From an uncultured Clostridia bacterium (GTDB lineage: Bacteria > Bacillota > Clostridia > UBA1381): a stretch of DNA of 64,000 nt. A model generated the notes under the pieces. The model ran no database searches. It saw nothing but the letters and a program-made list of their open reading frames with translations, and was not told the DNA's origin. Of the stretch, positions 27,145 through 35,835 are shown piece after piece (the first letter of the stretch is position 1; every line of letters begins with the position of its first letter). The DNA is taken from contig CAKSFT010000005.1 of NCBI GenBank assembly GCA_934454145.1, positions 1 to 64,000 on the forward strand. The letters are read 5' to 3'. Position numbers and translations under genes: made by a program.

Positions 27145-29745
27145 CTACATTCTGTTAAACAAATCGTTTACTCTGTCCTCATTCATATATTTTTCTATAT
27201 TCTTTCCGCTTACTACAACCAAGCCGCAGTCGTCCCAGAAAACCTGTTTCTCAAAAAGCTCGCTCACAGCCCTGAGCGGAAGGAATATCCGGCTGTTTTT
27301 TATAACCATTTCCGCCTCAAGTTCAATTTCTTTTCCGTCTGCCGTCACTGTTTTGTCACCGTTTTTAAACACATATTCACACCCGTTATAATTGACATAT
27401 GCCGCATCATTTTTCCATTCAACCTCCGCCTTCAGCTTGTCGCACAAAAACCTTAGGGGGACATATGTTTTGTTGTTTTCGATAAACGGAACAACATCAA
27501 TGTTTCCGGGGTCTATAACTTCTCTTTTCCAGTTGACATAAGAAACCGGCTTGCCTATCGCAACCGCAACGCAATCCTTGCCGAGCACGCCTTTTAGCTG
27601 ACTTGAGATAAGTCCGATTCTGCTTGTATCGATTTTTTCAAAATCGGGATATTTTTCGTAAATTTCCGAATTGGCATCAAGGCTGTAATCGTCCTCCGCC
27701 GCATTCTTAAATTCCGCACCGCCCGTGACGGTATAGCTGTCATTTATGACACCCAGCGCACGCACTTTTTCAACGGTTAACCCCGTGTCATTGACTCTGA
27801 TGTCAAATTCTTTGTCTACATCATAACATATATTTTCATCATATACGTTATATTTCGGCAAAAGCGGTTCGTCCTCCAAAATATTTGCCAGGTTGGGATA
27901 TTTTGAATATGCCTCGCTCTTAAACGGCACTGCATTTGAGCCTCTCAGACCATATGTGCTGCTCCCGTTTTCCCAGTATTCCTTGCGTCCCCACGAAATG
28001 CCTGCCGGCGAAAGGGTAAGCGCATGGGTACAGTTGGCAAATATATTATGTTTTACCGTATTATCTCTTCCTCCGTTTATAAACACGCCGTTGCCGGATA
28101 TGTTGTAAAACAAATTTGAATAAATGTCCGTTCCGCAATACATGTCGTCAAGATATATACCGATTATAGAATGACTTGTCTGGGCAGAGTCCGTCACAAG
28201 GTCATGAATTGCATTGTATCTGTATACATTTCCTCTCTGCGTCATAAGCTGCCCCGAATATATCGCCCCCATGTCCGATGATGTTTTTAAAACATCATGT
28301 ATATCATTATATTCTACAATGTTATCGTTGCCCTTGATGTTAAGCCCCAAATGTGTACCGTCATATATAAGGTTATTTTTTATCAGTGCACCCACATCAT
28401 TGCACCTTATCGCGCCTTCATAAGTCGTTATGATTCTTCCAAAATCATGAATATGATTGTTTATCATCTTGTTGCCCGAAGGTTTAAGAGTGTCAAAGTC
28501 GCCGCCAAATGAATCTATTCCCTTTTTCCCGATGGTATAAATATGACACCCTTCAACAGTGAGATTTTCACCGCTCATGATTATGCCTTCTCCCGATATC
28601 TTGTTTACCGACAAATAGCTTAAGTTTATATTTTTTGATTTGGAAATATTTATACCGCAGTTTCTTGTCCCGGTCACCTCAATGTCTTTTATCTTTATGT
28701 TTTCCGCACCGGAAATGTCTATAACAGGATTTGAGGAAAAGCCCAGAAGCACCGTGCTTTGCGGATTTGTGTCATATGGATATACATACAGAATGTTGGT
28801 TGATTTGTCCAGAAACCATTCCCCCGGCGAGGTTAACTCTTCAAGAAGGTTATATATGTAAAATCTTTGCCCTTTTGTTATTGCATAGTAACTCTGATAA
28901 TACGGTGTAATGGTTTTTTCATCAACATCAATCTTCGAAACCGGCATTGTCTGGTCGGACCAGTCCCATTTCCAGTATCCAAACACCCATGCCTGGTCTG
29001 CATTTACCCATCGCGCAATCCGCTCGTCGTCAACCTTAAAGGTCCCCGGCTTTGGCGCCTTGGGTTTGTTCGGGTCGGTGTTTTCATAATACCAATCTCC
29101 CATGTCATCACCGGGGTCGGTCACTTCGCCCACCTTCATGTATTCCCCGTTGTCGGGATAGCGCGCAATGGGCATAACCTCACCGTTAAAATACAGTTCC
29201 GGCACAGGGAGCGTTCCTTCTGTTATACCGAATTTTATTGTATAATATGAAGCATGCCCCGTGACATTCAGCTTGTCATAAGGCGTAATGCCTTTTTCGT
29301 TCAGATTTACCTGATATATCTTTCCTTTTGCTTGCGGGTCTGTTTTGGACAACACCTTCTCGTCGGTTAATGGTTCAAAATCGCTGAAGCGCAGTTCTGC
29401 TCCCCCGATGAATTTCACATTTTCTCCCGGGTATGCGCGCCACACAACCGGCGCTCCGTCCTCTCCGCCGTCCTCAGCCGAAAGCGAAAAACCATCGGAA
29501 AGATAATAATTTCCGCCCCGTATCATGACTGTCACGCCACCTGAGGGGTATTTGTTTTCTTCCTTCAGCTTTCTTATCGCAAGCTTTGCGCTTTCAAGAG
29601 ATGCAAACGGCTTTGTCAAACTCCCGTCACCTTCCGTTTTCGCATTGTTGGAAACAAAAAACCTTACATTTTCGCTTTGTGCCATAACAGGCATTGGGCA
29701 CATTGCAAACGACATTGCCAAAGCAAACAAAAATATCTTTCTCAT
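27145..29745 (-). CDS. Secreted GH141-like right-handed beta-helix protein with CuAO-N-like domain
   Basis: About 866 residues: signal peptide about 1-23 (CPMPVMA), then a beta-helix (about 25-640) opening with the GGVTVMIRGGNYYLSDG and WRAYPGE signature that I associate with GH141 proteins (known members are alpha-L-fucosidase and xylanase). Rungs include TSSDMGAIYSG and GIYLDDMYCGTD. The C-terminus (about 735-855) carries two halves of a copper-amine-oxidase-N-like module (NNKTYVPLRFLCDKL; SRIFLPLRAVSELF), common in wall proteins of Clostridia. ATG 29745 lies 8 bases after GAAAGGA. First exported protein of cluster A, 12 bp upstream of the SLH gene. Enzyme activity is inferred only. Confidence 0.75.
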   Translation of the reverse strand: MRKIFLFALAMSFAMCPMPVMAQSENVRFFVSNNAKTEGDGSLTKPFASLESAKLAIRKLKEENKYPSGGVTVMIRGGNYYLSDGFSLSAEDGGEDGAPVVWRAYPGENVKFIGGAELRFSDFEPLTDEKVLSKTDPQAKGKIYQVNLNEKGITPYDKLNVTGHASYYTIKFGITEGTLPVPELYFNGEVMPIARYPDNGEYMKVGEVTDPGDDMGDWYYENTDPNKPKAPKPGTFKVDDERIARWVNADQAWVFGYWKWDWSDQTMPVSKIDVDEKTITPYYQSYYAITKGQRFYIYNLLEELTSPGEWFLDKSTNILYVYPYDTNPQSTVLLGFSSNPVIDISGAENIKIKDIEVTGTRNCGINISKSKNINLSYLSVNKISGEGIIMSGENLTVEGCHIYTIGKKGIDSFGGDFDTLKPSGNKMINNHIHDFGRIITTYEGAIRCNDVGALIKNNLIYDGTHLGLNIKGNDNIVEYNDIHDVLKTSSDMGAIYSGQLMTQRGNVYRYNAIHDLVTDSAQTSHSIIGIYLDDMYCGTDIYSNLFYNISGNGVFINGGRDNTVKHNIFANCTHALTLSPAGISWGRKEYWENGSSTYGLRGSNAVPFKSEAYSKYPNLANILEDEPLLPKYNVYDENICYDVDKEFDIRVNDTGLTVEKVRALGVINDSYTVTGGAEFKNAAEDDYSLDANSEIYEKYPDFEKIDTSRIGLISSQLKGVLGKDCVAVAIGKPVSYVNWKREVIDPGNIDVVPFIENNKTYVPLRFLCDKLKAEVEWKNDAAYVNYNGCEYVFKNGDKTVTADGKEIELEAEMVIKNSRIFLPLRAVSELFEKQVFWDDCGLVVVSGKNIEKYMNEDRVNDLFNRM

Positions 29746-29784
29746 TTTTACCATCCTTTCAATCAAACCTTGACTTAAACAAGT

Positions 29785-30777
29785 TTAAATAAAGGGTCTT
29801 CTGTCAAGCACCAATCTCAGAGGTTTGGGAGAAAGAATTTCTCCCGGCAATGCTGTCTGAAGCTCTGCCAAAGCGCAAACCGCCCCGAACAGCATGTGCA
29901 AATCATTAAACTCGTCATCTTCTTTCTCATTTACATCATTTAAATACTCTATAAATCCTTTTGAAAATTTTCTCAAAATTTCCTTGCATTCACGGAATTT
30001 ATATTCCGTCTGCCTGCTTGCACGGTTGATGCAATATGCCCAGTCAACCTCCAGAAAACCAATCATCTTCCCAAAGCGACTGCATATTTCGTTATTCTCG
30101 TACATTTCTATACACGAATCAATGATTTTTTCTGGATATCTCACCGGCATTTTACCGTTTTCAAGGTTGAAGAAATAGTGAAACCCACCGCCCATATACG
30201 TATACAGCGGCGCTTTTTTCTCTATCCCCTTTTTCCAAAAGCCGGTTTGCGGGTCTGCGTTTTCCCAAAGCCAGTCAAAATACCATTTTCTCCACTCCGC
30301 GTCTGTCGCCCCCGTCAGAGTCATAACGGCATATATGCCCGCCCCCTGGTGTGACTGCGGCCACGGAAAGTTTTCCCAGTCAAGATTGTCCAGCAAGCCA
30401 TACAGTTCTTCCTTGCGTTTGTATTTTTCCAAGGCTGTCACGGGATATTCCGGATATGCGTCAAACAGCTCCAGCGCCGCTATGCAGTGCGCCGTCGTAT
30501 GTATAAAATGATGTGTCGGTTCTTCAAATATCCCTGTTTCCTTGTTTTGGAATGACCTCAATTTTTCTATCCATTGTTCCCTTTTCTCAGGCTCTCTTAT
30601 AAATTCGTTGATTGTGTACAAAATATTTGCGGCATCTGCACACCCATATTCGTTTATCCCCATTTTGCGGTCGTTGTTCTTGTTTTGCCGCAAAAACCTT
30701 GCATACGCCCCCTCTTCGCCCAGATTGTGCGTGTCAATTGTCCTCTTAATCTTTTCAATTATATTTGTTATGTCCAT
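29785..30777 (-). CDS. Cytoplasmic alpha/alpha-toroid-like protein, unknown function
   Basis: A 330-residue protein with no signal peptide. It is helix-rich with aromatic/His/Gly patches typical of (alpha/alpha)6 toroid enzymes or terpenoid-cyclase-like folds: THHFIHTTAHCIAALELFDAYPEYPV, NFPWPQSHQGAGIYAVMTLTG, YTYMGGGFHYFFNLENGKMP. I cannot name a family securely. It is the first gene of cluster A, upstream of five exported proteins, so it could act intracellularly on a product of the surface degradation or on a precursor. AAAGG precedes ATG 30777. It is divergent from an AraC regulator. Confidence 0.55.
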   Translation of the reverse strand: MDITNIIEKIKRTIDTHNLGEEGAYARFLRQNKNNDRKMGINEYGCADAANILYTINEFIREPEKREQWIEKLRSFQNKETGIFEEPTHHFIHTTAHCIAALELFDAYPEYPVTALEKYKRKEELYGLLDNLDWENFPWPQSHQGAGIYAVMTLTGATDAEWRKWYFDWLWENADPQTGFWKKGIEKKAPLYTYMGGGFHYFFNLENGKMPVRYPEKIIDSCIEMYENNEICSRFGKMIGFLEVDWAYCINRASRQTEYKFRECKEILRKFSKGFIEYLNDVNEKEDDEFNDLHMLFGAVCALAELQTALPGEILSPKPLRLVLDRRPFI

Positions 30778-30810
30778 TTTTTTACCTTTCTTATCCGATT
30801 TATATATTTA

Positions 30811-30842
30811 GACAATTGCAAAATGTCAGTTTTGCTATTGTC
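30811..30842. promoter_or_regulatory. Near-perfect inverted repeat upstream of cluster A
   Basis: Arms GACAATTGCAAAA and TTTTGCTATTGTC (one mismatch) around six bases. It lies 34 bp upstream of the first cluster A gene and about 75 bp before the -35 of the divergent araC. It could be an operator or an RNA stem in the leader of the minus-strand transcript. Confidence 0.5.
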
Positions 30843-30916
30843 CGATATTATATATTTATTATATCACTCAAAAATCTTTATTTCCTTGACATATTTGCTG
30901 TTTTTATATAAATTTC

Positions 30917-30945
30917 TTGACTTTTTTGATATAAGCAATTATAAT
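30917..30945 (+). promoter_or_regulatory. Promoter of the cluster A araC gene
   Basis: TTGACT (30917-30922), 17 bases, TATAAT (30940-30945), 37 bp before the ATG at 30983. For the minus strand only -10-like TATAAT copies near 30845-30866 are seen, with no good -35, consistent with activator dependence. Confidence 0.75.
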
Positions 30946-30982
30946 TATTGTATAAATTCACATCAAAAACGGAGGAATAATT

Positions 30983-31777
30983 ATGGATTATGTTAAATTT
31001 TCCGATAAGTATGAATTTGTATACAGCCATCACAGAACCGCACCTGCATCATCGCGTCTGCAGCTTCATTATCACGATGTTATGGAGTTCTACTTTATAA
31101 CCAACGGGAGCTGCAACTATTTTATCAACGAGAAATCTTATGACATTGAAAAAGATGACATAATAATTATCCCAAAAGGGATTCTTCACAAGATAAATAC
31201 TGCAAGCGCCGACCATGCTTATATAATAATGTACTGTCAGAAACGCCATATTCCATATTCCGTGATTCCATATCTGAAAAATATGCCTTATCTTTACAGA
31301 AATCCCCGAATCATCGGGGAAGTAAAACATATTCTGAACTCTATAGAAAAGGAATTCAAATCCCCGGACAATTTTTCAAACGATGAAATACTTTTGTACA
31401 TACACATGCTCTTTTTCCTGCTTGTGAGGAATCTGGACACAACCATACCCGTACGGGCAAATAACATGCATGTAGAAGAAATCCTTCAATATATCCAAAA
31501 AAATTATTCGCAAAACATAACTCTGAAAAGCTTGTCACAAGAATTTATGCTCAGTGCAGAACATATATCGCGTATATTGAAAAAAGAAACGGGCTTTAAT
31601 TTTATCGAATATCTGACCACAGTCCGCATGCACAAAGCGGAGGAATTGCTGTTGGCAGACAAAAAAATGTCCGTTTCCGAAATTGCTTTTCGCTGTGGTT
31701 TCAATGACAGCAATTACTTTTCCGAGCGATTTAAATTTTTCCATAAAATCACGCCCTCACAATTCCGAAAAAAATAG
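30983..31777 (+). CDS. AraC-family regulator with N-terminal cupin (cluster A)
   Basis: A 264-residue protein. The N-terminal cupin-like sensor (about 15-110) has LQLHYHDVMEFYFITNGSC and IPKGILHKI. The C-terminal AraC double HTH (about 160-264) has ITLKSLSQEFMLSAEHISRILKKETG and VSEIAFRCGFNDSNYFSERFKFFHKITPSQFRKK. Such regulators bind sugars or oligosaccharides and usually activate neighbouring genes. It is divergent from cluster A and convergent with the last gene of cluster B, so cluster A is the likelier target. GGAGGA lies before the ATG. It resembles the regulator at 52361. Confidence 0.85.
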   Translation: MDYVKFSDKYEFVYSHHRTAPASSRLQLHYHDVMEFYFITNGSCNYFINEKSYDIEKDDIIIIPKGILHKINTASADHAYIIMYCQKRHIPYSVIPYLKNMPYLYRNPRIIGEVKHILNSIEKEFKSPDNFSNDEILLYIHMLFFLLVRNLDTTIPVRANNMHVEEILQYIQKNYSQNITLKSLSQEFMLSAEHISRILKKETGFNFIEYLTTVRMHKAEELLLADKKMSVSEIAFRCGFNDSNYFSERFKFFHKITPSQFRKK

Positions 31778-31780
31778 CAG

Positions 31781-31838
31781 CAAAGCAAAAAGGGGCATGA
31801 GAAGTAAAAAAATACTTCTCATGCCCCTTTTTGCTTTG
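31781..31838. terminator. Bidirectional terminator with 26-bp perfect arms, copy 2 of a recurring palindrome
   Basis: Arms 31781-31806 and 31813-31838 are perfect reverse complements around a six-A loop. The core GGCATGAGAAGTA stem is shared with 12311-12343. It starts 4 bp after the araC stop and ends 10 bp before the stop of the convergent gene at 31849. Confidence 0.92.
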
Positions 31839-31848
31839 TTTCCGATAT

Positions 31849-33132
31849 TTAAATACCGTAAATCATATAATTCAAAACTCTTTTGTATACAGAATCCTCA
31901 ATTTCTTTGTTTCCTGCTCCGATTATTATAATCCCGGTTGCCTCGTCATATACACAATTACAGGATAAAGCTCCTTCAAGGTTCTTCAACTCTGCAAAGC
32001 TCCTGTTTTTGTACATCAAATCCGGCGCAATGTCAATAACGGAATTATCCTTTTTGGCTATTGCTTTTTTCTCCATGTCGTTCCATTCCACCTCATACCC
32101 CGAATTTTCCAGGACATACCTTATCGGGATATAGAGCTTATCATCTTTTTGAATCGGTGCAACTGAAAAATCATTGTCGATCTGCTGCTGCGCACCCTTT
32201 GCATAGGATATAAACCAATTTTCTCTCATTACGATGTTTTCTTCGAGATAGCTTTTGGCAGAATCGAAAAATACCGGAGCAGCGAAAAACTCACATTCAT
32301 TACATTCAACACCCGCCGTTATGTATTTGTCCAAATCCGACTCGCCCAATTTGTACCGTGCATCACCGCTCACTTCCTTGCCGACAACTTCGGCGCTGTC
32401 CGACGAATACCATTTAACACTGCATTCATCACTGCCGTTTGACGACAAAACATCATAGCTTACACAAAGCTCTCCGCCATTTTTCGCATCACCCGAAATC
32501 TCTGAATTGCATATAACCGCATAATCACGTTTTTCTGTTGTCGGCGCAAAGGAAAAGTCGACTTTTCCGCAAAGCATCGAAAAATATCCACTTTTTCTGC
32601 TCGCCGCTCCATATCTGCTTATGACATTTTTTCCGTCAATAAACAGAACCGTCTGTTCTGCGTCCCCATTTTTCAGAACGCCGCAGGCAATGTGTGCGGT
32701 TTTCCCGGCTTCAATCGGATTTTTTACAACATCTGTCATCACTCCGCCTGTCAGTCCATCATAATATTGCAGCTCTATCTGATCCTCCTTTATAACAAAA
32801 AGCACACAGGCATTTCCTGTCCACGGTGCTTTATCTGTTTCGTCGGCACGCAGCAAAAGCCCAATCCATGAGTCTTTGTAATCGTTCACCTTCAAGTCAA
32901 AACAGATTAGCTCATCTGAGTTTTCATATTTTCTGTTGCATATATATGCCTGTGACGAGGATGACGAAATCAGCATATCGCCGATTTTGACATTCTCATT
33001 TTTATTTTCCCACGCATCTTTATCCGAAAATGCACCTGTCAAATCATTAATCTCAAACTTTTGTGTCTTTGCATACGAGGTATTGTAAAAGAGAATAGAC
33101 ACCGTAAAAATCATCGCAAAAAATTTTTTCAA
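31849..33132 (-). CDS. Secreted protein with LamG-like and CuAO-N-like domains (end of cluster B)
   Basis: A 427-residue protein: signal peptide about 1-21 (LFYNTSYA), LamG-like jelly-roll (about 25-210), one degenerate copy of the repeat found in the SLH proteins (about 215-280, SGDAKNGGELCVSYDV, SVKWYSSDS), and a C-terminal copper-amine-oxidase-N-like module (DDKLYIPIRYVLENSGYEVEW). No catalytic motif is recognised; a wall- or glycan-binding role is likely. The start is TTG 33132 after AAGGAGGGG. It follows the SLH companion gene by 12 bp and is the last gene of cluster B. Confidence 0.7.
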   Translation of the reverse strand: MKKFFAMIFTVSILFYNTSYAKTQKFEINDLTGAFSDKDAWENKNENVKIGDMLISSSSSQAYICNRKYENSDELICFDLKVNDYKDSWIGLLLRADETDKAPWTGNACVLFVIKEDQIELQYYDGLTGGVMTDVVKNPIEAGKTAHIACGVLKNGDAEQTVLFIDGKNVISRYGAASRKSGYFSMLCGKVDFSFAPTTEKRDYAVICNSEISGDAKNGGELCVSYDVLSSNGSDECSVKWYSSDSAEVVGKEVSGDARYKLGESDLDKYITAGVECNECEFFAAPVFFDSAKSYLEENIVMRENWFISYAKGAQQQIDNDFSVAPIQKDDKLYIPIRYVLENSGYEVEWNDMEKKAIAKKDNSVIDIAPDLMYKNRSFAELKNLEGALSCNCVYDEATGIIIIGAGNKEIEDSVYKRVLNYMIYGI

Positions 33133-33144
33133 GCCAACCCCTCC

Positions 33145-35835
33145 TTACCTTATTGCACACACGGCATATGCAAAGCCGTAATTCTGATAAATCCATACCG
33201 AATCGCCTTTTCTAAGTTCCGAAATCTCGCCTTTTCTGACTTTGCCTTTTTCATAAATATACACGCAATACGGATTTGATTTATTTTCCGACAAACCGAA
33301 CATCACCGGCATATTCTCACCAAGTCCGTTCTTCACAACCGCCGCAAGCATGTTGGAGCTGCTCTCATCAAGATTTCCTTCCACCCATTGTGCATACATT
33401 GTTCCGCACGATGCGTCATCCTGTAATCTTGTGGGTTTCCATTGAGAACCGTATTCTCCGCCAAAGTCTGCCATCCTTGCCAAAAGTCTTATGGAATTAA
33501 CGTTTTCCCCGCTTGCGTCAATCTGGCACACATCACCGCATTTCAGATTTTTCGTCAACACCTTCAAGTTGTCCGAAGAAGTATTTTCTATCTTTTGCGG
33601 AATATAGAATGTTTTTTCCTTTCCTGCCAGATATCCGACAAGTTTGATTCTTTCCTCTGCCGATTTGTCATCATATTCAACCGCCGCCTTGGAAACTATA
33701 AAAGGATATGTGTTTGCTTCTGGCGCATCCTCGGCATTAGCCATTGAAAGAGCAAACGATGCCTCATAAAACTGATTCACGTTATAGAGCTCTATCTGCG
33801 GAAGATTAAGATCCGATCTTCCGAAATAATCCTGTGTCCTCATGACATATTCATCATCTTTATCCTTGTTTTCAAAAGACGGAACAATAAACATCGGCGT
33901 TGTCCATGCTGAATAGTAACGCTTTGTGCTTCCCTGTGGGCCAATCAACCCAATATAGTAATATTTTGAAGAACCATCGTCCGATGTATAGTCAAAAGTA
34001 TTCGGATAATTTACTGTCCCCGGATTTTCCCCTATGCGGTTATACGGCATATAAAGCTTTGTCAGTTCACCGGCGTCATTCTTTTCATAGAATACCACCA
34101 CGCGGTAATCGCCGTTCTGCTTTGCCTCGCTTTTTATATATTCCACAACCGCTGTGTCTTCTGCTTTTTTCCCGTCGGTATAATTTGTGGATTTCCCGAA
34201 ATAGCGCACTTTATCCGCCAATGTAAACAGTTCAAATGTGCCGTCGGTTTTAAAAAGCTTTACATAGCATTTTTCGCCGTCCTCATCGGTATATGTCTTG
34301 ACAAGATATGCGATATTCGCCATGCTGTTTTCCGAAATATCCGCGACTGTTACGTCATGCGCAAGATACAGAGTCACAGTCTGTCCGATTGTCGGCTTTA
34401 TAATATCTTTTCTTGATACGCTTACTCCGTCAAGTCCGCAGATTTTTTCATAATTTTTTGATATGCGGTAATCCTTGCCGTTCACCTGTACAATATATCC
34501 ATTGTCATCACTGATGACCGAGTCTATCTTACCGCTTGCGCTGTCTTTTGAAACCACAAAAGTAATGCACTTTCGCCCGAATGCGTTTTCAGCCGCACTC
34601 TCGGCAACAGCAACTACGTCTCCGTATTCAAGCACCGAAACGCTTGCTTTTGCTCCGTCTTTTATTACTGTTATCGCGATATTGTCATCATCGAGCCTTA
34701 TGGAATCCTTATCCTTATATTTCATAAGATGCGCAAAAGTCATGGCATCTTCTCCGATTGTCCCGACTCTCAGATACTCATAATCCCACACGCATATCAC
34801 TTCGGCATATGAGTCATTGTCGTTGTCAACCGCCTTAAATGTAGAAACATTATCCAAAAGTGATTTATCGACAGCTTCATAGTCGCCCAAAAGCATGTTG
34901 TTGTATATCACCTTTGCCTCGGAAACCTTGACCCTCTTCTCTTTTCCGTTTTCATCAGCATATGTCAGGAGAGTGTCTCCAAAGTCAGGGTCGGAAGATG
35001 TATCTCCCTCGTACACATTGTTTTTATACGGTTCAAAGCATATAATTCTGTTTATGCCGTCATCTGATTCAAGATACATTTCTACATTATATCCCAGATA
35101 ATCCGCAATGCTTTCGTCCGATGTTTCGTACCTAAATCTGTCCACTTCAACATATCCTTCGTTAAGGTCAGAACTGCCGTATAGGGTCGTAATTCCCGAT
35201 GCCGTAACAATTCCGCGCTTTTTCTCGATATTAAATCTTGATAAAAGAATAGAATCGCCCTCTTTAAAGACAAATTTGCCGTTTTCCTGTCCCGAAATTG
35301 CATTTGTCGTGGCATTCAAAGCATTAAATGCCAAAATTGCCAGTTCTCCACGTGTAATTTTATCGACATCTTTCGCCTGAAAATTTTTCAGTAAATCATG
35401 ATTTTGTGCGGCGCTCATATATCCTGTCGGATATCCACCGCTGTATTCTGCCTCGCCGGCATATCCTGTCACTCTCACAAAAGTATACAAAGCGTCATCA
35501 AGGGACACATAATTCGGCATCTTTTCCCAGTAAAAACACCCTCTGTCATAAAGTTCCTTATATGCGACATCATAATCGGTAACGCTCTTCCCGAGCAGTG
35601 CGGCGGTGCAGCCGATTAAATCTGTGTACTCCGCCGCCGCTCGCTCCTCAAAGTCATTGTCGCTCACCATGCTCATCACACCTGTTTTTACAAGCAGATT
35701 TTGTATCAGGGTGATTTTCGACTCACTAATCTGTTCATCATCAAAAAAATTAACTTCTTTCGGGAGTGCATACACCGTTTGGCACAGCATCAGCAAGCAC
35801 AAAATCAATGCAGTTATTTTATTTTGTATTTTCAT
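33145..35835 (-). CDS. Large exported SLH-domain companion protein (cluster B)
   Basis: An 896-residue paralogue in layout of the protein at 21551-24337. Signal peptide about 1-23 (CQTVYA). Divergent SLH repeats about 35-190 (LIQNLLVKTGVM; VSLDDALYTFVRVTGYAG; ITRGELAILAFNALN). The long beta-rich remainder has Asp/Asn-rich turns (AVDNDNDSYAEVICVWDYEYL is matched by LADNDGDNNIDIIKIEKYTYYL in the cluster A protein). Its start overlaps the end of the SLH gene at 35819 by 17 bp, so the two are probably translated together. Function unknown; a wall-bound partner of the neighbouring SLH protein is my inference. Confidence 0.7.
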   Translation of the reverse strand: MKIQNKITALILCLLMLCQTVYALPKEVNFFDDEQISESKITLIQNLLVKTGVMSMVSDNDFEERAAAEYTDLIGCTAALLGKSVTDYDVAYKELYDRGCFYWEKMPNYVSLDDALYTFVRVTGYAGEAEYSGGYPTGYMSAAQNHDLLKNFQAKDVDKITRGELAILAFNALNATTNAISGQENGKFVFKEGDSILLSRFNIEKKRGIVTASGITTLYGSSDLNEGYVEVDRFRYETSDESIADYLGYNVEMYLESDDGINRIICFEPYKNNVYEGDTSSDPDFGDTLLTYADENGKEKRVKVSEAKVIYNNMLLGDYEAVDKSLLDNVSTFKAVDNDNDSYAEVICVWDYEYLRVGTIGEDAMTFAHLMKYKDKDSIRLDDDNIAITVIKDGAKASVSVLEYGDVVAVAESAAENAFGRKCITFVVSKDSASGKIDSVISDDNGYIVQVNGKDYRISKNYEKICGLDGVSVSRKDIIKPTIGQTVTLYLAHDVTVADISENSMANIAYLVKTYTDEDGEKCYVKLFKTDGTFELFTLADKVRYFGKSTNYTDGKKAEDTAVVEYIKSEAKQNGDYRVVVFYEKNDAGELTKLYMPYNRIGENPGTVNYPNTFDYTSDDGSSKYYYIGLIGPQGSTKRYYSAWTTPMFIVPSFENKDKDDEYVMRTQDYFGRSDLNLPQIELYNVNQFYEASFALSMANAEDAPEANTYPFIVSKAAVEYDDKSAEERIKLVGYLAGKEKTFYIPQKIENTSSDNLKVLTKNLKCGDVCQIDASGENVNSIRLLARMADFGGEYGSQWKPTRLQDDASCGTMYAQWVEGNLDESSSNMLAAVVKNGLGENMPVMFGLSENKSNPYCVYIYEKGKVRKGEISELRKGDSVWIYQNYGFAYAVCAIR

